From positions 19,483,501 through 19,547,500 of the forward strand of contig OX344749.2 in the NCBI GenBank assembly GCA_947034885.2: 64,000 nt of DNA. Direction: 5' to 3'. Shown piece after piece: positions 37,406-49,116 of this stretch. How positions within the stretch are numbered: the stretch's first letter is position 1; every line of letters starts with the position of its first letter. The notes under the pieces were generated by a model. It was not told where the DNA came from, ran no database searches, and saw only the letters and a program-made list of their open reading frames with translations. The position numbers and the translations under genes were made by a program. This DNA is from Thuidium tamariscinum (lineage: Eukaryota > Streptophyta > Bryopsida > Hypnales > Thuidiaceae).

Positions 37406-38958
37406 GAAAAAACCGTGCGTAGACATGTTGGTGATAGCCAAACTATATGTGGAATTTTGTCGACTTCCAATGAATAAACAAGTTAAGAATAGCTAACATC
37501 TTTGGAGATTTTTGTAGTAAAATCTTTGAAGCAAAATTATTTATTATCTAGGCCAATATTAGATTTTAAAATTAGAATCAACTACCATTTTTTAATTATA
37601 AAATATGATATTTAAGAGGTTTGAATTTATAAAAGGTGGAAATTATATACCCCTTATAGGTTTTGGAAGCCTTGTAGGAGAAGGTAGTCTTTTGATTGTG
37701 AACTTCTTTGTAAGCTTAAATGGCATATTGTAGAGGGAATTTGTAGTCACGAATATGCTTGCAACTTTCAATGTTTGCATTTTGTTTTCTCACTACATGG
37801 ATTTAATGATAAAAACTAACTCATATAAAAAATTTACAAGTAGCCAAATTTTCACCTTTGTATGTATTAGTCCAAATTAATTTGATAATACAAATGTTAT
37901 AATTACTTAAACCTTACACTGTAGTATTTTTTTCATCAGTAGAAAAATATTGAACACACATTTCCATGTTGATATTTCTTACAAGTAGATATTATAACCC
38001 CTTAAGGTTTTTGACTACATTTTCACCAAAAATGCTCTAAAAGTGCCAATTTTCTTACAAGTGCAAAATTTTAGAAAAAAAACATTTTTTGACATTTTAA
38101 CTATAGAGTCTTGTAGTAAGCTAGTTTGAAAAGATGTGAAAAAAGTTTCAAAAATTTCCACCTTCTAGATTGCAAGATATTAGCATTTGAATTGACAAAA
38201 TTCTTTTACTGGACACTCCAAAAATCCAAGAAGATGCACTTCACAAGCTCGCATTTGTATGAAAAAATGTCCAAAATGGTTGTAAATCCTTGGATTCATT
38301 TTTCAAGGCAAGTTGGATATATGCTTAAAGAATTTCAAATCATTTGGAATTGTACAACATATAGGAAAAAATAAGTATAGAATAATTATTAATTATTAAT
38401 TATTAATCATTTATTTATAGAATTGAAAAATGTCAATTTTAATGGTAGTAATGTTTTAATAAAAAATCTTTACTAAATTTTTTTCAAAAGTACTGAAAAT
38501 TGAATTCAATAAATGACTTCAAAGTTTATTTAGAATAGTGAATCCATAAATGCCTACAATCTAATTGAAATGGAATGATTAAAAGCTTTACATATATAAC
38601 ACCAATTTCAAATTTTTATTTATAAAAAAAGTAATGTTTTAAGAATTTTTTTGGAATACCTAGGCTGCCTACTAAACATTGAAAATTATATGTCATACAA
38701 TAATTTTTTAACCATGTAGTTAAAAGTTATGAGAGTTGTTGGGCCTTAAAGCTGATCTCTAAAAAAGTATTGTGTGAAAATTCCAAAGAGATAAAATAAA
38801 ATTTCCATTCCTAATGAGCTACCTAAAATTGCATTTTGGTCCTCTAGAGGTTAATTCCTCATATTTCTTCATAAAAAAACTTGTTTCAAAATATATTAGA
38901 AAAACATTTTTTTTATTAAAGAAAAATAATATTGAAAGGCAAGCAATGGCTAAAAAAG
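37406..38958. other. Gene-free AT-rich spacer
   Basis: No gene recognised. An ATTAATTATT run near 38384-38405 is low-complexity DNA. Confidence 0.45.
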
Positions 38959-39235
38959 CATTAGATGTAATCTAAGGCCTCTAAAGGGCCATTTCGGGAC
39001 TATTCCCGAAATAGTTCCCGAAACAACCGAGGAGCTATCAGGCCGGCATTTTCAGTGGGGGGAAAAAATTGGGTCCTAAAACTTTAAAAAAATTCAGAAA
39101 CATTCAAAAAATAATAATAATAATAATAATGTAGTATTGCCCTTGCCACATCAGATTCCTACGATTTTGCAATACACTGCGTTCCCAGACTGCGGGAACT
39201 CACAGTCTCTCACTCCCCTCAAATTTCTTCTAATG
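38959..39235. mobile_element. CATTAG-type MITE, 277 bp, with an (ATA)n run
   Basis: Left end CATTAGATGTAATCTAAGGC and right end CCTCAAATTTCTTCTAATG. The inner left block TTTCGGGACTATTCCCGAAA and right block GACTGCGGGAACTCACAGTC are the clearest examples of the family subterminal motifs. A 20-bp ATA microsatellite sits at 39111-39130. Confidence 0.8.
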
Positions 39236-41885
39236 GGTCTCTTGGCCTCTTGGCCCTGACTCATTATCCTAGTATGGACCAAGTATTCCAATTTTGAATA
39301 ACAAGGGAATATAAACTTATCTTTAATGCACAAAATTTGGATTTTTCATCCATTTAATTGTTTAAAGATTCTAGTATTAATTCTCAACCATTTCTAAAGT
39401 ACACATTTTAAGATTTTAAGATTTTTTTATTATTCAACCATTCAAGGTTTATTTCTATGTTTCACTTCAAAAAATAACTTTAAAAAAAAAGCTATCCTTC
39501 AAACTCAACTTGAATGAAAAAATGAATAGAATTAAAATCATAAAAATCATCATGTATTGAATTTTTTTTTTAAAACACCAATAGAATGACAATTCCTTAT
39601 GTATAAGTGTCAAAGGTGACAAAACCTTGAAGTAACCTTGATATTGGTAAGTTTAACTCACGGATTTAGAGTATTGCAATGAAATATTTTTATTGTATTT
39701 AATTTTAGGAGAATTCACCATTTTTTTATATATATAAGGAACACAAGACTTCATCCTACTATGACTATGACAAGTTGAAGTCCAAATCAAGAGGGTATGG
39801 ATTGCACAAAATGCCTATGTAGATGATAGGATCTTATCCTACATTATAATTCATTAGCTATTGTACATATGATGTTGATTGTTGGAACCCAAACAAACAT
39901 TCCTATGTCTATGTCCAAATGCATAAATATGTCTAACATCAAATTATAGCTATCTTCTACAATGCCTTTTGGTGACATGAATATTAAAAAATGATACTAC
40001 CAAAAAAATTTATTACCAAATATAATATCTCATTTGTAAAATATGTATTCTACTATATCTAAAATAGCATCCTATTTTTGGTACCTAATTGCACCCTTTT
40101 TGCATTCTAAATTGTATAGAAAGTCCAATGGAGTTGACGGAACAAAATTGGGTTGAAAAGTCAACATTTTATAACTTTCATGAACACTACTTGAAGTTTG
40201 AATGTATAGGCAAAGGTTTCTTCATTATTCAACCATTTAATTGAGGGATGCATTTGGACTACCATTGCAACCATATAGGGAGTCCAAAGAACCACAAGTT
40301 TAACTTCTAATGACCTAAGTGACCATTTTCTAATTGCTCTCTTTTGAGCTTTTAGATTTAAGATTTTGAAATTGAGTGATGGATTGTGGTTCAGTGCCCA
40401 TGCTTTTTTGTTCATGTTGGAAAAAATTTCAACCAACTACAATGGGATTGTTGCTACTTCATATTGGAAGCAAATCCAAGTAGCTTAAGTGTGCTCATTC
40501 TTGTGATTCTTCAAAAATTATTGTCATTTTAATGCCCATTGGGCATTGCAAGCTTCACCATGAATTTGAAAATGGTTGGAATGTTGTCAAATCTAAAGAA
40601 GCATTTTTAGCTCTCTATTTCCTATGACCTAAGTAAAACTTCAAATTTAAACATCTATTGAACTATAGAACATGTAGGTTAGTTTTATAAATAACTTAGA
40701 AAAATTTGGAAGATGTTGAAATTTAGAAAATTATTTAAAACTATTTCTAAAAATTTGAAAAAATTGTTCTTAAGAAAAATTAGAGAAAGGAACACATATA
40801 CACATGAATAGAAAGAATCAATCCAAAATTAGGAGTATCCTCATAAAGTGCCAAAATAAATAAATTCCCACATGTCTGCTGAAATATCAAATTGTAAGAA
40901 GTAAAATATTTCAGCATGACTTGGCAAAACTACATGTATGGCATGTGGTCAAATACATTGATAGTTTTTGAAGTGCTCATTTTCAATTGAACTACAAGAA
41001 TCTATGGTTACATTCTATCTAATTTAACAAAAAGAGAACCAAATTTATAAAACCTTGTCATGTTTGGCCCAATTTGAAGGTAGAAGCTCCCTTGGGCTCA
41101 AACAATAGAACAATAACAATAGAGGTTAAATGAGGCATTCAATGTAAGACTAGTGCATCATCACATTTTCACAATGCCTTCCAATGTTCAAAATATTTAA
41201 ATAAAATATTAGATTTTGAATGGAATTATTGACTCTAAATTTCTTAATAGTTAGATATGTAAAATGAAACCATTACATATTTCTATTTCTATTTTGAAAT
41301 GATTCATTGATTCTCTATAAAAGAAAATTCTCTCATATTTTTAATTTTTGGATGTGTTTTTAAGTGAAAATATTTAGAAGGGCTATATAATTTAAATCCA
41401 AAATTGAAATGATATTGAATCTTTATCGTCAAACCATTGTTCAATCAAAGCATAATTAAATTAGAGGTTTTTGAATCCTAAATTTTCAAGCTAATTTTTT
41501 TTAAGAGACGATTCATCTTTTGTGTAGTTATCTATCTATCAGTCAATTTGTCTGTCTTTTTATATGTGGGTGAGACAGTTGTTGTTTTGAAATTTGTAAT
41601 AATCCAATCATAAAACAAAATCTGAATGATTCAAAAATCAAAATTTTCTCAATATGGATGAAAGTGCTCAAAAAGTCAACACAAGTATGCATAAAAAGTT
41701 TGTTTAGGAACGAAAGTTATTTCAACACTAGGAATTAACACTTTACATAGTGTGGTACTAAAACTTAATTATAATGACATAAGATGATAATTAAATATAA
41801 GAGCCTATGAAATCCAATTGTTAATTTTTAAAATACTTGCCTACAAGATATTAAAACCTTATAACTTTTTCATATATGGTGTTTA
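39236..41885. other. Gene-free AT-rich spacer
   Basis: No gene, RNA or repeat boundary recognised over 2.6 kb. The 91-codon minus-strand ORF at 40161-40436 shows no motif. Confidence 0.5.
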
Positions 41886-42800
41886 ACCCCTAAAAGCCCA
41901 TTGTTCCCTCGGGGGACAATTTGGAGTTTAGGCAGGTTCTGATGACCTCAATTTTTAGTGAAACTTTTTGAAACTTTACCATAAGATTGGAAAACTGATT
42001 AGCTTTGTGGGAATATAATTTTTATTTCAATTGGTGCCTGAGAGCAAAAGTTATACTATAAAAAGCCCAAATTTTACTTAGCAGGTAGAAAAATAAATCC
42101 ACAAAAAATTGAAATTAAAATTTTTTTTTTGGTCTTATAGATCATATTTTTGTTTACGTGTGAAGCTTTGATTCATTCCATTTGGATTAGTTATGTGAAA
42201 GTTATGAACAATCTTGTTTTTTGGGCAGTTTGAGCATCTTCTAGAAAAAATAATTTATAGGATTCATTTTTGAATGTAATTTTCACATTTGTCAGAAAGC
42301 AATTTCTTGACAAGCTTAAATTTTCTTGCTAGAAAAATCTCACTATTGGAATTATTGTATTTCAATTCCATCTTAGAGCTATTAACGATTTAATTTTTCT
42401 TTCAATCTTGGACCTACCTCTACTTAATAATTTTTTAAAGAATGAAAATCAAGCATTTAAAAAAAATTCTTTTCTAGACTTTCAACTCAATTCTTAAACA
42501 CAATTTTTTTTAATTCAAAGTCCATAGTGTTAAAAAATTCAACAAATGGCAATCAAAGTCATCCGAAATTGTAGGACAATGTTTAAAAAAACTATGTTTT
42601 GCAGCTTTGAATGCTTATATCTTCCAATCTATACGGTCAAACTTCACGAAATTTTTACCACATTATTCCAGACAAACAAAGTAGAAGATCCTATAGTCAG
42701 ATTCTATAAAAACATTTTTTTTGTTCTTTTGAATGAATGCAACAAAAATGACAGTTTTGAGTGTTTTTTGACAAAGAAATGGCCTTCAGCCTTTAGGAGT
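41886..42800. mobile_element. ACCCCTAAA-type element, 915 bp, flanked by TA
   Basis: Left terminus ACCCCTAAAAGCCCATTG and right terminus CTTCAGCCTTTAGGAGT are inverted matches over about 15 bp. TA is outside both ends (41884-41885, 42801-42802). The interior includes ATTTTTACCACA phrases shared with 45609-46579. The 85-codon ORF inside has no domain. The next MITE begins 10 bp further on. Confidence 0.7.
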
Positions 42801-42810
42801 TAAATATTGC

Positions 42811-43081
42811 CATTAGGGGGGATTTCAAGCAAGGGTAGACTATTTAGGCTTCTTTCCCACGCTATTCCTAAAATAGATAAAAGAAAAGATCTAGCTGCTA
42901 TCAGGTACTAATTAGAAAAAATTGGATCTTGAAATGTGAAAAAAAAGTTCATTTTTTTTTCAAAAAAAAAATTTGATGCGGCTGGGTCTTAGCTATGTCA
43001 CATTCTTACTAGTATGTAGTTCCCTTATTCCTCGTAGTCCAGGAACTTGCAGTCTTGTTTTGGCCTCAATCTCCCCTAATG
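42811..43081. mobile_element. CATTAG-type MITE, 271 bp
   Basis: Left end CATTAGGGGGGATTTCAAGC and right end GGCCTCAATCTCCCCTAATG. The right subterminal block AGGAACTTGCAGTCTTG is a family hallmark. It lies almost against the preceding element. Confidence 0.75.
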
Positions 43082-44680
43082 ATGCAAAATAAGATTCACA
43101 ATAAGATCGTATAAAAATAATGTACATTTCATAATAATAATTATACTAAATTTCTATTAGTGTTGATTATGGACCCACTCACTTTAATGGCCCATGCCAC
43201 TGTTTCCAATTGCCCCAAGGTGCAAATATATAAAGGTAAAAATTGAAAGTCTCCTATTTTCTTGCTCAAAGCTTTTAGTCATGAAGTCAATTATCTTCCT
43301 CTTTTTATAAAATTTTGGATCCAACAATATTGTATTCTACTTGATTTTTGCTTTGTATTTCTTTTTAAATTGGTGGATAAAATAGAGTTTAAATCCATAT
43401 TGGCTAACACCTAGTAGCTTGAAGTGCTCTTCTGTATAGGGCATAAGATTAAAATTAATCCCTACAGAACAAAACAACTTTTTTTTGACAATGTATCAAC
43501 TTGAGGCAACTCATTATGCTAAATTCTTTTGGAAAATTTCATAAAATATGTGCCCAAGGAGTATCTTTAATGCCCAACAATTTTGTAACTTTTGCCTACA
43601 CGGTTAAAAAGTTATTGTAAAACATGTAGTTTTTATTGATTTAGGCCAACTTGGGCAATTCAAAAAAATTCTTAAAAAATAATTTATTTAAAATAAGAAA
43701 CTTGAAATTGGTTTTTTGGAAACATACATATGTACATATGTATATATATATATTTATGAGGAGTTTTAGATTGCGGGTAGTTATAGATCCTACTTTAAAA
43801 TAAACTTTGAAGTCCTTTATTTAATTCAATTTTCAATATTTTTGAAGAAAATAAAATCATAGGACATAGATTGTTTACTACAATATTAATCAACCATTAA
43901 AATTAGCATTTTTCAATACCTTAACTAATTTCTTAATACTTTAATATTTGAAATCATTCTCTACTTCTTTCTACTTACCATTTTTTCCCTATATGTTGTA
44001 CAATACCAAATAATTTGAAAATTTTCAAGCATATAGTCAACTTTCCTTGAAGAATAAAATTCAAAGAAGCCCACCAATATAGACATTTTTCATACAAATG
44101 TGACCTCCTAAAGTGCAACTATTCAAATTATATAGGAAGTGATTATAGACTTTGATTTATACATAGGATGAATGTACAAAGAATTATTATTGCAATAATT
44201 GATTTTATATTCTATCCATGAATCAAAGTGTTTATAATAATAATTTTAACCTTTAATTTATCTTTGTGCACAAAAGCTCGTGTACCAATTTGTTGCCAAT
44301 CAAAATATGGTTACCAAAAAATTATGAGATAAAATAGCCTAATATGCATAACCCCAATCGATTTATGGCTTCTCAAAATTTGTTCTACATTTCTTTTAAA
44401 TGAATTTCTAATGTGATTTCTTCTCCAAAATCTAGTTTATTTGAGGTTCATTTCCATGAGCCCTCAACACTACAAAAGTCAAGATTGCAATGGCCACCCT
44501 TGTACAAAATGTTGAATAGAAAAATCATAACATGTCATTTTCAAAAACAAATTTCCAATGCTAAAACTAGACTTCAAAAAGATTTTTCAAGAATATAAAA
44601 TATAAAAATAGAAACTTGGTTAGCATTATTTAGCTTCAAAGTATTATCAACACCAAAATTTTGGGCCTTGGGCATTTAGA
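43082..44680. other. Gene-free AT-rich spacer with a TA microsatellite
   Basis: A TGTACATATG palindrome and an alternating TA run lie at about 43731-43754. No gene was recognised. Confidence 0.5.
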
Positions 44681-44958
44681 GGTTAAAGCAACTTCTTAAG
44701 AGTTAATTTCATTATGTTTTGGGGAATCTAAACTTCTTGAAAAAACTTTTATTGAATTTTCATGGAAAGAAAAGTAGAAATGACATCTAATCAAAGTCAT
44801 TTCATATTCTTCAACCTTTATGGAATTAGTTCTAAATTTTTGAAGTTGAATTGTAGTAGTCACTAAAATTGACCACCTCCCGAAACGTACACTATTGGTA
44901 CATAGAAGAAAGAAACTTTTGTGTTGGTGTTGTTGGTCGCTTCTAGAGCACTCTACCT
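44681..44958. mobile_element. AGGTAG/AGGGAGG-type MITE, left end damaged
   Basis: The right terminus CGCTTCTAGAGCACTCTACC followed by TTA matches the right end at 57706. The interior (CTTAAGAG, GGAATTAGTT, GACCACCTCCCGAAA) aligns in order with 57422-57706. The left terminus is no longer recognisable. Confidence 0.6.
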
Positions 44959-44979
44959 TAGGCTTTAGGAAGAGTTAAT

Positions 44980-45360
44980 GCCTATGGGAGGCAACCCATT
45001 CCTAATCAAGCAGACCCTCTATCCTGGCATTGTGACATTGTTGTAGGGTGATGTCTTTCAATGCAATAAAGATGAGTAGTGATTAATTACAATGTGGTTC
45101 CAATATAATTGTGATGCATTATAATTGGCTACAAGTCTCTTGATATGGCAACCAAGCCTTAATAAAAAAATGAGAAGACCTATATGACCCAAGTGGAATG
45201 AATTCAATCTTCAACTAAAAAGTTCACGATGATTTTTGTTTCAAGAAATAAAGTTATGAAAAAATATCAAAACCTTTTCAAACCTACATGTGTACACGGT
45301 GAATTTTCTCCCTTCAACATACCTGCACTCTAGATATGCTCAAGTGGTTGGAAATGGCTT
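44980..45360. repeat. Degenerate copy of the GCCAAYCYATTT repeat family
   Basis: GGCAACCCATTCCTAATCAA, then TGTGATGCATTATAATTGGC and near the end CTCAAGTGGTTGGAAATGG follow the order of the copies at 54778-55134 and 56225-56565. Spacing differs, so the copy has suffered insertions or deletions. Confidence 0.45.
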
Positions 45361-45368
45361 TTCTCCCT

Positions 45369-45405
45369 TAAATGTCAAATTTTAGAAATTGCACTGCAAA
45401 GTAAG
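45369..45405 (+). repeat. 37-bp exact direct repeat, copy 1
   Basis: The sequence starts TAAATGTCAAATTTTAG and ends GCACTGCAAAGTAAG. It is identical base for base to 46888-46924. In both places it directly follows a TTTCTCCCT- or GTGTTTCTACAG-type MITE terminus, with TA at the junction. Confidence 0.85.
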
Positions 45406-45417
45406 GGGCGTTTCACA

Positions 45418-45529
45418 TTACGGCCGTCCAAGTCAAGAGGCCATGGTTTTCTCAAATCTGATTGGTGGAAATCATGGTTTCTAAAATTTGATTGGTAGAA
45501 TCAATGGCCTCTCAACTTGGACAGCCATA
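45418..45529. mobile_element. Small GCCGTCCAAG MITE, about 112 bp
   Basis: Left end TTACGGCCGTCCAAGTCAAG and right end CTCAACTTGGACAGCCATAA are inverted matches. The interior is a direct pair of about 28 bp, each with TCTGATTGGTGG or TTTGATTGGTAG. A second copy lies at 48640-48750. Confidence 0.75.
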
Positions 45530-45608
45530 AGGGCAAAACACCCATTTCCGCACCTATTCCTTGCAATGGACTGTAGATTCACTGAAATGCGTCAATAGAC
45601 TTCGCTTA

Positions 45609-46579
45609 ACCCCTAAAGGACTGAAGTCCAAATAGGTTCTAAAGCGTCATTCCATTTGAAGAGTCATAGATCAAAATATCACTTAGTTATTAAGATCTTA
45701 ACCATACAATCTTTTAGTAAACATGTTGTAGATGATGTGTATCAAATTTGTAGTCATTTGACCGCATAGATTTAAAGATTATAATGTTTTAGTGCTAAAA
45801 ATGAATGCTGAAATTTTGATAAAAACACATTTGGAGGTGAAATTTGATTTCTAAACCTACTCAAATGGAAAAACTTTATACTATAGAATGATTCAAAATT
45901 AGTAAACAAACACATTGGTAAAAAAAAATTCATTGAATTGACTCATTGTGGTTACAAATTGGCTTTGGAATACCTTGAAAAGAGCAAGAAAAACTGCAAA
46001 AAACACATCTATGGTTGAAGCTCCTTCTACTAGAATGCTTCTCAGTCACTCATAACTTCTTTGATTGACATAAAAATTTTGCCACACAAACTAGACTATT
46101 ATGCGCAACTTTTCCAACATAAAAGATTGAAATTGGACTTTGTATGAAGAAGATATAAGTCGCCGAAGTTTATTGTTCTCCAAAAAAGGTAGGGATTTGA
46201 ACTTTGAATTGCTCCCAAAAATTCAAAACAGCTTGGATTGACATTAAATTTTTACCACAATAACTAAACTTCAAGGGAAAGAATACCCAACAAATTTTAT
46301 TGAATTTGGACCTTGGATGAAAGAGATACAAGCCCCCAAAGTTGCAGTCCTAAAATGCAGTTTGTGAACTCAATTAGAACCTGCAAACTTTGATTGGCTG
46401 CTAAAAACTCATTATGTTGTTGATTGGTCTGGAAATTTTACCACACAAACTAGAAGACACGGCTCAACTTTCCCAACAATTTTTTATCAAATTTAGACCT
46501 TGGTTGCAAAAGTTACAACACTTTGAAGTTACAGCATTTCAAGAGGGTATGAAAAACGTCTGCTGTGACGTTCAGGGGT
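45609..46579. mobile_element. ACCCCTAAA-type element with internal tandem units, 971 bp
   Basis: Left terminus ACCCCTAAAGGACTG and right terminus GACGTTCAGGGGT, each flanked by TA (45607-45608, 46580-46581). The right half holds three degenerate tandem units of about 172-186 bp. Each has GATTGACATAAAAATTTTGC or a variant (46063, 46235, 46421), then CAACTTTTCC or CAACTTTCCC and a TTGGAC or TTAGACCTTGG phrase. No coding frame. Confidence 0.7.
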
Positions 46580-46599
46580 TAATGTGTTAGCCACATGTA

Positions 46600-46887
46600 T
46601 GATTGTAATTTGTTGACACAACTAAAGGACACATAGGAAAATTTGGTTGGCTAAGTGCTGATTTTCACAGGGTTCAATTTTAAGGGCACCTAGAGGACAG
46701 TTCCACAGGTCTAGGAAGCCAATACTTTGAAAATTTGTAGAAATTACATACTATATTCGAAAAATCTAATTTTTTTTTTAATATTCATGATTTTCACTCG
46801 CTAATACTAGAAAAATATCATTTTTAGAAAACCTTGCCTCCAACTATGGCGAATTCCTTATTTGGACGGTTTTGGGTGTTTCTACAG
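46600..46887 (-). mobile_element. AGGGAGAAACACCC-type MITE, inverted copy
   Basis: Read on the minus strand it begins CTGTAGAAACACCCAAAACC and continues with AAGGAATTC, the same order as 23171-23535 and 47951-48335. The outer TA at 46888-46889 opens the 37-bp repeat. The other boundary (about 46600) is approximate. Confidence 0.6.
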
Positions 46888-46924
46888 TAAATGTCAAATT
46901 TTAGAAATTGCACTGCAAAGTAAG
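46888..46924 (+). repeat. 37-bp exact direct repeat, copy 2
   Basis: Identical to 45369-45405; the match stops abruptly after GTAAG. The copies are 1.5 kb apart with the 971-bp element between them. Confidence 0.85.
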
Positions 46925-47357
46925 TTGAGCCATGACATGTAAGTGTCAAGTCTAAACAAGTATGGTTATTTAGTATGACAGGATTGAGGAGCTTTGCTAA
47001 GATCTCACTTGCCAATTTGTCATAGCCATGCCGCAACAAATGTGACAACAAAGACAGGAACAACCTGATCATGATGACCACCTTCACAGTCTGTCCATCA
47101 ATATGCAAAGCCGTCATGAATCTCCTTGGGAACCTTATTAAATATAGGACTTCTGAGTGTCCATATGTTGGAATTTAAAAAATAGAAGAAGGTACAAACC
47201 ACTCATTGATTCCATTGAACCCCAGCTTCTTTTTAAAATTTGGTACCAGCCTGTGCTTGAGCATTGCCATCCCTGCCTGGAAATGAAGACCAGACGCAAC
47301 AGGGTGCTTTTTTTTAACACATGGACAATTTCCATTGCAAGGAAACGCATTGAACTA
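46925..47357. other. Spacer between repeats, slightly GC-richer
   Basis: Several overlapping ORFs of 70-97 codons occur on both strands (for example 46824-47117 minus and 47157-47387 plus). None has a recognisable domain or splice context, and the flanks are repeats on both sides. I see no supported gene. Confidence 0.4.
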
Positions 47358-47682
47358 AGGGAGGAGGTTTATAAACCGACCATCTAAGGGCCGGAACAGA
47401 ATTTTGGGCAGTTCAAACATCTTGAAGTATTTTCCAGTGAATTTTTCTTCAAAGACAGCTTCAATAGACATCGAACCCAAGTTGTTTCATATTTTTTGGA
47501 GCTTTGTAGAGTTAGTTATGAATTTCTGAAGTCAATATGGCATAGGGCTCCAAAACCGCCCACCCCCTCAAATGTTCACTGTTTGTACATTACTGTAAAG
47601 ATCAAAAGCATCATGTACCAGAAATATACATTTCAGAAGGTGAGTGGTTTTGGAGCCTGAGCGATTTTTGTGCCTCCTCCCT
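47358..47682. mobile_element. AGGGAGG-type MITE, 325 bp, flanked by TA
   Basis: Left terminus AGGGAGGAGGTTTATAAACC and right terminus TTTTTGTGCCTCCTCCCT, flanked by TA (47356-47357, 47683-47684). The interior has AAGTTGTTTCATATTTTTTG and CCCACCCCCTCAAATGT, both shared with 49117-49442. Confidence 0.75.
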
Positions 47683-47705
47683 TACAGCCACTTCACACTA
47701 ATGTA

Positions 47706-47920
47706 AGAGGTTCAGAAACTGCCCATCTAAGGGCTGGTTTCCCCTTTTCACATATTTCCTTAGACTGGAATATTTTTAACTCATTTTTCAGTCAAGGAGA
47801 AATAGATGAGGATTCTAACACAAGTTGTTTCGTAATTTTTGAAGCATTGTGGAATTAGTTATGAATTTTCAAACATAGTTTGGCATAGGGCTATAGTGGT
47901 GATCAGTAGGCCTTGCAAAC
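47706..47920. mobile_element. AGGGAGG-type MITE, right end missing
   Basis: It begins AGAGGTTCAGAAACTGCCCA after TA at 47704-47705. It continues with CATCTAAGGGCTGG, AAGTTGTTTC and GGAATTAGTTATGAATTTT in family order. It breaks off after GGCATAGGGCT, near the start of the next element. It lies 21 bp from the end of 47358-47682 in the same orientation. Confidence 0.6.
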
Positions 47921-47950
47921 CCATACATGCGCAGTTTGAAAAAGAATCTA

Positions 47951-48335
47951 GCTTGGTTCAACATCCAAAACCATCCGAATAAGGAATTCAGCATGGCTGG
48001 AGGAATTTTTTTCTAAAACTGATATTTTTCTAGTATTAGCGAGAGAAAATCATGAATATTAAAAATAAATAAAAAATCGGAATCAATATGTAATTTCTAC
48101 AAATTTTCAAAGAGTTGGCTCCCTAGACCACTAGAACCATCCTATAGGTGTACCCTAAACTGAACTATGTTGAAATCAGTTGTTAGTGAATGAAAATTAT
48201 ATATGTGTCTTACAACTACGTCAGCAAATTAGAGGTAAACACTTGTCACACACTTTAATGAACGCTCATGGACAGATTTAGTGACACTCTAGGGACCAAG
48301 AATAGGTACATGGATGGAAATGGGTGTTTCTCCCT
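47951..48335 (+). mobile_element. AGGGAGAAACACCC-type MITE, 385 bp, flanked by TA
   Basis: After TA at 47949-47950 the left end reads GCTTGGTTCAACATCCAAAA. The right end GGGTGTTTCTCCCT is followed by TA. The interior AAGGAATTCAGCATGGCTGG and GTTGGCTCCCTAGACCAC match 23171-23535. The copy near 46600-46887 is in the opposite orientation, making a spaced inverted pair. Confidence 0.65.
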
Positions 48336-48639
48336 TAAATGTGTCCCTTTCAAAAACTGAAATGGATGGTTGAATAAATCATTCTTTCAGATTTTTTTAT
48401 CACTTGAGAGAAGGTAGTTCAACAATCAATCCTTATTTTGAATATAATCAGGAGACACTTATCCACATAGTTGAGAATGAACTGGATGGGACTCTGAAAC
48501 CATTCATTCAATTAGTGAAAACAAAGTCTTAGCATGCTTCATTGTAATCCACAATTCATTTTCTCACAGTAAATGATCCATTTCAGAGCCTCTCAGTGGA
48601 CAGGTGCAAAAGCCTGAGTGGTTTATGAGCCCTCTTCTA

Positions 48640-48750
48640 TATGGCTGTTCAAGTGTAGAGGCCGTGGTTTTCTCAAATCTGATTGGCCAAAATCATGGTT
48701 TCTAAAATCTGATTGGTGGAAATCTACGGCCTCTTTGCTTGGACGGCTAA
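48640..48750. mobile_element. Small GCCGTCCAAG MITE, second copy
   Basis: Left ATGGCTGTTCAAGTGTAGAG and right CTCTTTGCTTGGACGGC are inverted matches. The interior repeats TCTGATTGGCC and TCTGATTGGTGG as in 45418-45529. It follows GCCTGAGTGGTTTATGAGCC, which looks like the end region of an AGGGAGG-type element, so it may have inserted there. Confidence 0.7.
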
Positions 48751-49116
48751 GTGTAAAGTGGCCCATGAGCACCCCAGCAAATGGGTGGTTGGGTGTTGGG
48801 ACTCAACAAAAATTCAAATCCTGCATACCAAGGGCTTGGTCATCGCTTCACGATCCCTCAAAGCAAAAAATTCTTGTCAAATTTCTTTACTATCGAAGAA
48901 AAGTGAATAAGGTAGGAAGCTTGAACTTTGATCAAGCATTAAAAGCAAAAATGACTCAAAGGTGCATTTTACTTTCTTCAATGTATTAACTCTACACATT
49001 TCAGAAGGTGGTCGCTTTGATGACCACTTATGATGACTTCTTTTCAACTTCATATTTCTTTTACTAATTTTAAAAAGGTAAAAAAATGTGAAATGATTTG
49101 GGTTACGTACTAATTA

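Noticed and set aside
42546-42803. 85-codon ORF
   Set aside because: Lies wholly inside the ACCCCTAAA-type element, uses its terminal repeat as the 3' end, and has no transposase motif.
46824-47387. Several 70-97 codon ORFs on both strands
   Set aside because: They start or end in flanking MITE sequence and show no recognisable domain.
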